Part shown: positions 12,077 through 21,300 of the stretch, piece by piece | Layout: each line of letters opens with the position of its first letter | Numbering within the stretch: position 1 is the stretch's first letter | Origin: Siderastrea siderea | Taxonomy: Eukaryota > Cnidaria > Anthozoa > Scleractinia > Rhizangiidae | Assembly: GCA_964030785.1 (NCBI GenBank) | Contig: OZ034968.1 | Location: 63,441,899 to 63,505,898 of the forward strand | Direction: 5' to 3' | Length of the DNA stretch: 64,000 nucleotides | Translations under genes and position numbers: made by a program | Notes under the pieces: generated by a model | Databases searched by the model: none | What the model was told of the DNA's origin: nothing | The model's input: only the letters and a program-made list of their open reading frames with translations

Positions 12077-12944
12077 ACCCTCGGGGCGACATTACCAGAA
12101 ACGGATTGACCACGGCTAATAAAGGAGGACTAGGAACCCAGGCTAGTGAGTAAGGAAATGGTGGAGGACAGCTGAATAGCGCAATGCGCATGTTCCTTGA
12201 AAACCTCTCTTTTACAGACCGAAAGAAAATCTATTCTAATTAAATGTAGAAAGAAAATAAAGGTAGCCATCTAACTGACGTAAAGGATAACACCGGACGA
12301 GCTGCAATACGTCTGGACGGTGGACGAGGCCATCAGAATCCTTTTCTCCACGGCTGAACCGCAGGGAAGATGGTAGAGGAATTGCTAGGCAACTTGGCAT
12401 ATCTTGATGGCGCCTTGCTGGTTCGCAACATTGCAGGAATGAAAGCTCATTGATGCCTGCCATGGATTACCACAAAACGTAGTCTCACAGAGAAAGTCTA
12501 CATTCGTAATTTTGAAAGGTAGAATTGATCAAGGCAATCTGGAAATGGACTGTCGGGTGTCTAGAGTCATAATTCCTGATTATTAACTTTCGGAATGGTG
12601 CTCAACGCCGTAGTTGGTTGTGTGCTCTTAGGCCTTGAGAATTTCTGGCAAACACTGTAGCATGTCTTTTTAAATCAATTTAGTGCTTAGGACCCATACA
12701 GTGTACCTGTACATAACAATCTTTCAGTGTGCAGGGTTTAGGGCCAGACCTCTTATACCCCGTGCTCTGAATGATTAATTGTATGCCTGCAGCCAGTGTT
12801 AATTCATCATATGCACACGTGGAGATATGGCGTCATATGACATTTTGTAGGCTTTTCTGAGCTCCAACCAATGTAAACACCTTAGGGAATGTGGCAGAAT
12901 TCGAAAGGGCCTTTCTGAAACCTCGACTGTGGAACTACTCTCGC
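12077..12944. other. No gene recognised between the two satellites
   Basis: Unique-looking sequence with a weak resemblance to 4.75-4.85 kb. No supported coding region. Confidence 0.4.
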
Positions 12945-14350
12945 CAGTATTGGTCCATAGGAATCATTATAGACCCAATAGGGTCCATAGGTACCAATAT
13001 GGCCAATATTGGTCCAAAGGAATCAATATACCGTGTAGGCCAGTATTGGTCCATAGGAGTCAGTATAAGCCAATATGTGTCTATAGAAACCAATATAGTC
13101 GAATATTTGTCCATAGGAGTCAATATAGGCCAATATTGGTCCGTACGAGTCAGCATAAGCCAATACGTGTGTAAAGGAATCAATGTATTCCAATATTGGT
13201 CCATAGGAATCACTTTAGGCCCAATAAGGTCCATAGGAAACAAAATAGGTTCAATAGGGTCCGTAGGGATCAATATAGGCCAAATAGGATCCATAGGGAT
13301 CAATATAGGCCAATATTGGTCCATAGGAATCAATATACTTCAATATTGGTCCATAGGAATCAATATAGGCCAATACTGTTCCATGGGAGTCAATATAGGC
13401 CAATATTGGTCTATAGGAACCAATATAGGCCCAATAGGGGCAATAGGGATCAATATAGGCCAATATTGGCCATAGAAATCAATATAGGCCAATATTGGTC
13501 CATAGGAATTAATATAGGCCCAATAGGATCCATAAGGATCAATATAGGCCCAACAGGGTTCATAAGGATCAATATAGGCCAATATTAGTCTATAGAAATC
13601 AATATGGTCCAATACTGGTCCATAGAAATCAATATAGGAGCAACAGGGTCCATAAGGATCAATATGGGCCCAATAGGGTTCATAAGGATCAATATAGGCC
13701 AATATTGGTCTATAGGAATCAATATAGTCCAGTATTGGTCCATAGGAATCAATATAGGCCAATATTGGTTCATAGGAATCAATATAGGCCAATATCGGTC
13801 CTTAGGAGTCAATATAGGCCAATATTGGTTCATAAGAATCAATATAAGCCTAATAGGGTCCATAGGAATCAATATAAGCCACTATTGGTCCATAGGAATC
13901 AATATAGGCCAATATTGTCCATAAGAATCAATATAGGTCCTATAGGGTCCATAGGAATCAATATAGGCCCAATAGGGTTCATAGGAAATCAATATAGTTC
14001 AATATTGATCCATTGAAATCAATATAGGCCAATATTGATCCATTGAAATCAATATAGGCCAATATTGGTTTATAGGAATCGATATAGGCCCCATAGGGTC
14101 CAATATAGGGCACTATTGGTCCATAGGAATTAATATAGGCCAATATTGGTACATAGGAATCAATATAGGCCAACATTGGTTTATGGTAGTCAATATAGGT
14201 CCAATAGAGTCCATAGGGATCAACATAGGCTTCTTAGGGATCAATTAGCCACTATTGGCCCATAGGAATCAATATAGGCCAATATTGCTCCATTTGATGC
14301 GGTATAGGCCAATACTGGTCGATGCTTGTCAGTACAGGCCAGTATTGGTC
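12945..14350. repeat. 30-bp minisatellite, roughly 45-47 units
   Basis: The repeated unit is GGTCCATAGGAATCAATATA followed by GGCCAATATT. Variants replace CCAATATTGG with CCCAATAGGG or change CATAGG to CATAAG. CCAATATTGG is a perfect palindrome at the unit junction. Since 30 is a multiple of three and few units carry stops, long frames are open on both strands (for example 12891-13475 on +, 13340-13792 on -). These translate as low-complexity I/N/G/Y/W repeats and are not supported as proteins. Confidence 0.93.
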
Positions 14351-14616
14351 CATATTTATATTTGATCTCTTCATTGTGAAACTAGAACACAAGCAATCTG
14401 TCCATCTGCTCAGGAATAGTCGGACGAGGAAAACGAGCAAACACGCGCGAAAGTTGGCTACATTTACATTTTCTTTTCTTCCGATTATCTTTAAGCAGAA
14501 AAAAACTTGGGGTGGGTGTGCTTCCACACCAAAATTTTGACTTTTCAAGGGGAGTTAATCCCATTCCTCTCCCAAGGTCGATGGGAGGCTGTAAGCAGTG
14601 GAGAAGGCATGTATTT

Positions 14617-14770
14617 GGGTGTCAGTAAAACACAGGGTCGGGGTCGGAGTCGGGGTCCATTGTTCTTTTGTTTCGTTTTCTGTTGTCTTGCCCTAACCAA
14701 AACATAAAACCGAAAACGAAACAAAAGAACAATGGACCCCGACCCCGACCCCGTGTTTTACTGACACCCC
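14617..14770. mobile_element. 154-bp MITE with perfect 8-bp target duplication
   Basis: The direct duplication ATGTATTT flanks it exactly (14609-14616 and 14771-14778). Ends are GGGTGTCAGTAAAACAC and its complement GTGTTTTACTGACACCCC. Arms of about 65 bp pair through GGGTCGGGGTCGG and CATTGTTCTTTTGTTTCG, so the whole element is one hairpin. An 8-bp duplication is the hAT/P-type length; the termini are not the canonical hAT CAGGG. Confidence 0.88.
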
Positions 14771-14778
14771 ATGTATTT

Positions 14779-16240
14779 ATCAACCAATCTTTCCCAGCAA
14801 ATTTTCAAAAACAAAGATTTCCCAGCCTGCGCGAACTTATTCTTGGAAGAGATATCGTGACAGATCCGTTGAACGATCCTGAATGGACTGCTCGCAGTCT
14901 ACGATCAAACTTACATAATGTGCTTTATAACCATGTCGATGAGATGTCAAGTGTAAAGCACACGAGCAGGTTGTTTTCCTTTTTTCCTTGTTGTTTCCCA
15001 CGACGCAAGAAAACTTAAATATTGTTCGCAGGAGCAAAATAAAACTCTCCAAGCCAATCCGGTAGCGAAATGACGGTTGCTCAAAAAACAAAGTCAAACA
15101 AGTTTAAAAAAAAAAGAATTTTCCCAAGTAAAACCTGCTGATGTGCATCATCACGCTGAAGGTAATTCTTGTAGACAAATGAAGAGACGCGATACAGCCC
15201 TCTGGCTGCATATTTTCAGGATGTTTTATTTTTCGTTAACTGAAGTAAAATGAAGACCTAAGCAAGAACATGGCCTGTCTCGTCTTGATTGGACTGATTT
15301 ACTCGGAGAACACCAGAAATGCAACTGCTCCTCGGCTCAGTGTAGCTGTTAAGAAACGAATTTCAAAGAGATAAGAATAAGTGATTTCAAGTGCGATTTA
15401 CGGATTATGTAGAACTGATTTAAGCTTTGATCTCAGGTTTTGATTGACCTAGGCACAGAGAGGAATTTGCGTCCACTACTCGGTTTTAGGAACTGATTCA
15501 ATGCCTTCCGAGCTGAATGGCTCGTGGAAGGCTAGAATAAACGATGCTTTGAAGTGGTGGGTATAATTTTCAAGGAAACCGGTAGAGTTCAACATAACAG
15601 CTTACTCAACGCAAAACCACAAACGTTGGATAACAAAAACTACTTACCGTTCTCTGGGAGGTAACCCGAAATCACTGCGGAGCCGGTCATCTCGAGTCAC
15701 CGAAGATAAAATGCGATCAGTGGATTCAGTTGTCTTTGAAACCGGCCAAAGAACCGAACAAACGAAGCAGTTGAAGAAATAACTTGTCAAGACCGAAACC
15801 TGCATAATTTAGGTGTATTCTGAGATAATGCTCTACATTTTTCAAAAATATTTCGTGCTGGCATTCGATTTCCCGCGCTCGCCACGCTTATTTCTCTTTT
15901 TATTGGGGGAAGGATTATAGAGTTTGATCTAACACTAGATGTGAACAAAATTATTCAATTGATTTAACAAAGATTCAAAGATTTTTTTGCGGAATGGCAT
16001 GTGGTAAGGCATCACGGTGGATTTAAAGGAAATAATAGTGACAAAAGGTGACAACTGATTGCTGACGAAATGGATGAATTCATATTCATAACTGAAATAA
16101 ATGATAATTAAAGTAAAGAAGGCACAGAATTGAATGAATGTGTTATAACGCGGCCTTTTTTCCACGTTGTACCTGGCGGTCAGTGGCCGCCAGTATCTGC
16201 GCGTCCACAGTGCAGCCTTTCCGTAAAAAAATCTTTGCAG
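14779..16240. other. Intergenic; one exon-like stretch
   Basis: No gene is established. At about 14832-14971, bounded by TTTCCCAG and AGCAG|GTTGTT, an open frame reads LRELILGRDIVTDPLNDPEW then TARSLRSNLHNVLYNHVDE. Its composition resembles real protein more than the surrounding frames, but no partner exon or family was recognised. Confidence 0.3.
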
Positions 16241-16249
16241 TTTTTTGCT

Positions 16250-16440
16250 TAGCCTGTTCCAGGCGTTCAGATAGTGGAGCGCGAGTGAAAAATAAAGCGA
16301 GCGAAAGAGCGGGAAAAAAAACGTGGGGAGACTGGGGGAGAGGACGAGTCCTCTCCCCCAGTCTCCCCTCGTTTTTCCCGCTCTTTCGCTCGCTTTAGTT
16401 TTCGCTCGCGCTCCACTATCTGAACGCCTGCAACAGGCTA
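16250..16440. mobile_element. 191-bp MITE with perfect 9-bp target duplication (Mutator-like)
   Basis: TTTTTTGCT is duplicated exactly at 16241-16249 and 16441-16449. The element begins TAGCCTGTTCCAGGCGTTCA and ends with the near-complement TGAACGCCTGCAACAGGCTA. The arms, about 80 bp each, contain GAGCGAAAGAGCGGG-type sequence and CTGGGGGAGAGGA, giving a strong GC-rich hairpin. A 9-bp duplication with long inverted repeats fits the Mutator superfamily. The TAGCCT start is shared with the element at 61479. Confidence 0.88.
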
Positions 16441-16740
16441 TTTTTTGCTCTTCTTGTACTATTTTCCAGACGTTATTCAGGGGACGAAATAACCAGGTAA
16501 GAAATATATGAGACAATTTTGGATCACCGTGTTACCTGTATTGGACAAAATCGTTTTGGACGTCAGAATTTCACATTAAAAAATTTTATTAAAAAAACAA
16601 CAACCAGAAATCATTTTAAACGTTTGAAACACTTTCAATGTCGTGGTTGCCATGGTAGCAGCAACTAGATTTTGTGGTGGAGCTGAACACTGTTTCGTGA
16701 GGTTATTTCCGTAAGCTCTTGTGTAGATTCGTTGGTGTTT

Positions 16741-16835
16741 CAGGCCCGTAGCAGGTGGAGGGGCCTGGGGACCCTCCTCCCCAGAAGTTTTTGAACGTAA
16801 ACTAAATTATGATAGCGAACGATCGTTTTCAGCCT
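16741..16835. mobile_element. Truncated hAT-like end (CAGGCCCGTAGCA)
   Basis: CAGGCCCGTAGCAGGTGGAG and the following bases match the left end of the full-length element at 52606. The matching stretch stops after the AGAAGTTTTTGAACGTAAACT-like region, and no right end is found nearby. Confidence 0.6.
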
Positions 16836-17093
16836 TAAAGCGGGTAAACAAGATTTGAGATTTTGTTGTTACTTTGACTACCGGCAAGACTGACGAGTAG
16901 CCCGGGGAGGGGAATACTCCTCAAAACTTTTTGTGGGGTTGTGTGGACCGTTTTCAGACCAAAATATGAATATTCCCTACCCGTTTTCGGAGCTAAACAC
17001 AAAATCGATTCCAGGATACCCATTTTCCATACCTGACCGCTAAACCGATATCCATTTCCAGACCAAACTCTAAATGGCCATCTATTTTCAGAC

Positions 17094-17500
17094 CAATGAA
17101 TACTACCCAAAAGACCAAGGCCCTCGTTAAAAATGACCACACGTCTGCCATTGCAGACCATGTCAAAACCACCGGATACAACATCAAGTGGGATCATTTT
17201 GACATTTTAGCATCGGGCAAAACTGATTACCTCTGCAAAATCAAAGAAACATTGTTAATCCAAGAACTGAAGCCAGCTTATAATGTCAACGTCAACTGTG
17301 AGAAGCTGATACTTTATTAATTAGCTGTAGCTTTTTTTTGTTTTCTTAATCTTGGTTCCAGACCCCTTATCACTATTTTATAAAAGGTTTGTCAAAATTG
17401 TAACGGTCACTTTTGAAAATGTATGTTGACTAGCATACGAAACGTCAAGTTTATATAAAAATACGTAAGGTTATAATGTTTATTACCGCTGTTTGTCTTT
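17094..17500 (+). pseudogene. Penelope-like element fragment: end of GIY-YIG endonuclease
   Basis: The frame from 17096 reads through SAIADHVKTTGYNIKWDHFD, ILASGKTDYLCKIKETLLIQ and ELKPAYNVNV to a stop at 17318-17320. The pattern H...GH/YNI.W..F.IL....... K.KE.L.I..LKP..N is the C-terminal part of the GIY-YIG endonuclease carried by Penelope-like retroelements in many animals. The N-terminal GIY-YIG motif and the reverse transcriptase are absent, so this is a 5'-truncated relic. About 100 bp downstream lies a degenerate hammerhead-like segment. Confidence 0.75.
17410..17446 (+). ncRNA. Degenerate hammerhead-like motif
   Basis: GTATG (17421-17425) pairs with CATAC (17434-17438), followed by GAAA (17439-17442) and CGTC, as in the 3312 motif. 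The upstream core reads CTTTTGA where CTGATGA is required. The essential G and A are changed, so it should be inactive. Its position just after a Penelope endonuclease fragment supports a Penelope terminal-repeat origin. Confidence 0.45.
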
Positions 17501-18298
17501 TATTTTTGATCAAGCTACTATGGCTCAGGAACAAAAGTCTTTAAGACCATACCTTTTGCAGGATGGGGAGGGGGGGGGGGTGCATACCTTTATACCTTAT
17601 AATTATAATTATAGTTATATAGAGTAACTCATGTAGTGGAGTGCAGATCTTAAGCTTCCTTCAGCCCTCGCGGCTTCAAAAGTGGCTATGCTTTCTCTTT
17701 CACAAGATAACCAAGTGGCACTGAAGTGGATGTCTTTTAGTTTGCAAAAACAGTCGTTCGTTCGGTATAGTGAAATACAGTCACTAGGTATTTCTCGTTG
17801 AAGATTTTTTTCCGATTTCTGGAACACCAAATGGAAAAGTAAGACCATAAAAAATTTTCAAGCTATCCAAGTTGAGGGCCATGTAAACTTTCAAACGGTC
17901 AGGGGTTAGTGGAATGGGATCACAAAGGGAGCGCTGCGCAGGCTTGAGGATATCTCTTCATCGTTGTTTTTTTTCCGTGTGGTGTGCAAACTTCAGTTAT
18001 TGATAAAAAATTTGAGAGTTTGGTGTTGCGTTTGTTGTGTAATATCGAGACCTTTCACGAATGTATCTGCTAATTGTTATCGGCCAATCGCGAGATCCAG
18101 GTCAGACTGAAATGTCATCTCAAATTCCAAAATACTGGGGCATTCCTCTGGGGCCCCGGACATCATTGGACCGTGAAGCGTTATGTTCGCTCGTTCGAGA
18201 TTCTGAGCTTCCTTTGATAGCAGGCAAAATAGGTTTTTGTGAACATTTTAAGACCGCTTTAGCTTTAGCCTCAAAGGTGAGCTAGATTGTTCGCAAAG
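17501..18298. other. Region upstream of ferlin exon 1a
   Basis: Expected to hold the promoter and 5' UTR of the first alternative exon. No TATA box or other element can be assigned with confidence. A G-run of ten bases lies at about 17570. Confidence 0.4.
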
Positions 18299-18395
18299 AT
18301 GTCTCGTCTTCGACTGCTGGAGCTGAAAGCGACCAGTTTGCCTAATGTCGAGAAGAAAGGAACTAGTGACCCGTACGTTTCAGTGGAGTATCAAG
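18299..18395 (+). CDS. Ferlin alternative first exon 1a (start of C2A)
   Basis: An ATG at 18299 opens 32 codons plus one base, beginning [20 protein letters not shown] and continuing through GTSDPY to the donor AAG|GTATAA. The single leftover G joins GG of exon 2 to make the Gly of QGVKK. The SDPY motif is the usual Ca2+-loop 1 of a C2 domain. This copy is most similar to exon 1b, about 1 kb downstream. No in-frame upstream coding is needed, because the family normally begins at this point of C2A. No TATA box is evident; the 5' UTR boundary is unknown. Confidence 0.85.
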
Positions 18396-21300
18396 GTATA
18401 AATGTTCATCTTTAATTACGTTTTTATTGAAGATTACCCTGGTTATAAGTTTTCTTCGCCAAGGCATTAAAATTCTACTTCCATGTAAAACGCTTGGAGT
18501 ACAAAACAGTTGCTTTTCTGCTCCTAATTTCCGGGGGAGCTTCGACGAGAGCGCGGATACTCGCGCCAGGCATTCGGAGCGTCTTCATTCTAAAATGTTA
18601 AAGCTCAATTTGCATGGAAAATTATTAAATTATTGGGTAAATTTTGGGCGGAAAAATTCTCGTGGATTCTTATCACTGAGCAAAACGCAAAAGTTGAAAA
18701 TCACAAATCTTTAAAACCAAATCTCATACAGGCGTGACCATTGTGCCAAAGAGAGCTCAAGAGTTGTAAACGGAAAGAGGGGTGGGGCTGGGATGGAATG
18801 GAATGGGACAACATTAGAGAATGCGTTACCTTAGCTCTTTTGTTAGAAGTGGTTAATTAGAAACACGAACTCCAGTTCATTGATACTTCCTCTTCAATGC
18901 TTTTCTTTCCTTCTGGCGAAAAAATTGCAACTGTTGTTCTTGCAAACTGACAAAGATTTAAAATTTTCAGTGTAAACAAAGAGAGTGAACCAGTGAACGC
19001 AGCGGTGCGTGTGTTAACTGTTTCTTAAAAACGAGAATTTTGGCAACTTTTAGCATTTTAGTTGGCCAATGAATCACGGAAAGTGTGACAGATTTCAATG
19101 GTATTAACAGTCAAGGTTCACGGACTTTTGTTAGAAAATGGCATATCAGGTTCTCAAATTCCGAGGTCGTGTATTTTTAAAATAAATGTTCCAGAAATTA
19201 TCAGACCGTGAAGCTTCGCGAACAGGGGATGTTTATGTTTAATAGGGTGTTGTTCCCGGGTAGCTGTTTTGACTTTCACGGAGCTTCCATAGATAGTAAA
19301 GCAGGTTCTAGTGGGTATTTCAGGAACACTTTAGCTCAAGGGTAGGCTAAGTTGAAAGCCAAACATGTCTCGCCTTCGACTGCTGGAGATCAAAGCGACC
19401 AACTTGCCCAATGTCGAGAAAGTGGGGAAGAGTGACCCATATGCATCCGTGCAGTTTCAAGGTACTGTTTATCATTGATATGTTTTTAGTGAAAATGAAC
19501 ATGCTCAGCAGATTTAACAGGCATCGTATAAGAATTCTACTTGGAAAGAAAAATAGCTCACATCGCGTGCAAATTACATCGGGCCAAACACATTCGGCCT
19601 GGAGTATGAAGCCCAACTGTGTAAATGTTTGGTTTTACTCCTTCGGATGGTCGCTACAAATAGCCTACCTTTTATTTGCGCTCTTTCCTAAAGAAGGGAA
19701 GTCGTAGATAAAGGATTAATTTGAAAATAATAGAAAAATGAGACAAGTAAAGTAGGGTGAGCGAAACTCGTGAGCGTGTGTATAAAGATAGACAGAGGTC
19801 CAAAAATTTTCAGTGCAGACCAAAATGTCTGCATACCTTTAAAATCTACAAATCCGCCCTCAGGCAGACACGCAAAACTCTCATCATCCAAGCAGCAAAT
19901 CTTTGCTTAGTTCATTTGCGTGGGCACTTACTTCAGCGAAAAGCGGTTTTAAACAATGCGCTTAATTATTTATGTTCCGTCTTTGAAAGTACTCCAAATT
20001 AATAATTTATGATAAATTATGCAGCCTGTTTTCCCTTTGTCATCCCGTCATGCGTTAAGCGTTGATCCCTGGGCAACATGCATAATGGCGGATGAATGAA
20101 GCTCAAAAAGTCAAAATCAAAACATTAAAATCTCCACCATGCTTCGGGTTGCTGTAAGCAGCGCTGTAAATTTGCCCAATGTAGAGACGATTGGAAAAAG
20201 CGACCCGTATGTTGTACTCACTTTCCAAGGTTTGTATTTGGTGTATTTTATCAGTTTTGTGGAGTGCTTCGAGGTTTTTTATCGCCCGGAGGTGGGGACA
20301 AGCGCGGGTGAAAAATAACTCGGCATGTTGAAGTCCGTAGTCAGCTTAAATATTCAGCTTACTGTTTGTTATATTTTTAGGGGTCAAGAAAAAGACAGAA
20401 GTGATAAAAGACGAGCTCAACCCAGTTTGGAACGAGGTTTGTAGTCGTTTGAGTGCTCGCGCGAATTTCATTTCGACTTTTCCCGAGACCCGAACCACTA
20501 ATTTTAATTTGTCACTAATACGGCTGAGGGTTTTCCTCGCGATGTAAAAATAACCCGTTTATGGGTGACGCTTAAATACTGAAGTATTATAGCTTCTTAA
20601 CCTTTTTTGTTTTCTTTTCTTTAGAAATTTGAATGGGATTTAGGTGGGCAACCACTTTCTGTGGAAGAAAATTTGATCGTCCATGTCAAAGATTGGGAGC
20701 GAATTGGGAGAAATCGGTACGTCTAGTGAGCTTAACTTATCATATTTTTTATGTCTTGTCTTTAAAGTCTTATTTTATTTTTCCCGAGTTCTTTCCTTTC
20801 GGTAAATTCTTGTGGCATTTGCTATTGATGAGTTTTTATGGCCCTTTGCGGTTAACTGCATCTGATACATGTCAAGTTTCTTTACCTTTATTGTCCCATT
20901 CAGTGCGATTGCTGTGCGAAGTAGTATTTTTTTTTTTCAAAATTTGAAAACAAGCGTCCTTATTGCTGGTTACCGGAATTCATTTAAATTTAAGATTTCA
21001 GACTTTTATGTTTTTCATTTCTGTGGCCCAGCGAAAACCCTTTTTTGGAATGCAGTAAACTGTCGAAACGAATTGTAGATTTCTTCAAATACTGGCAATC
21101 ATGACAAAACTTAGAAATTTACATTTTAGTTTAAATTTCATATTTTTGATATTGCGATAAGGGCTTTTTTTCAGACTGTCATTATTTCCCTTCGTTTGTC
21201 TTTTTGTGCCAAAACGTTCGCTAGAAATAACATCATCGATCCGACTAGGAGGTTTAATACACTGGTTTATAGAAATGCGAAGACAGAATAGAAGAACGAC

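Noticed and set aside
12891..13924. Open frames on both strands of the 30-bp minisatellite
   Set aside because: Several frames on both strands are simultaneously open, and all translate as low-complexity repeats. Nothing supports a protein.
18061..18285. 74-codon frame upstream of exon 1a
   Set aside because: No recognisable motif, and it is not needed for the ferlin start; likely chance or 5' UTR.
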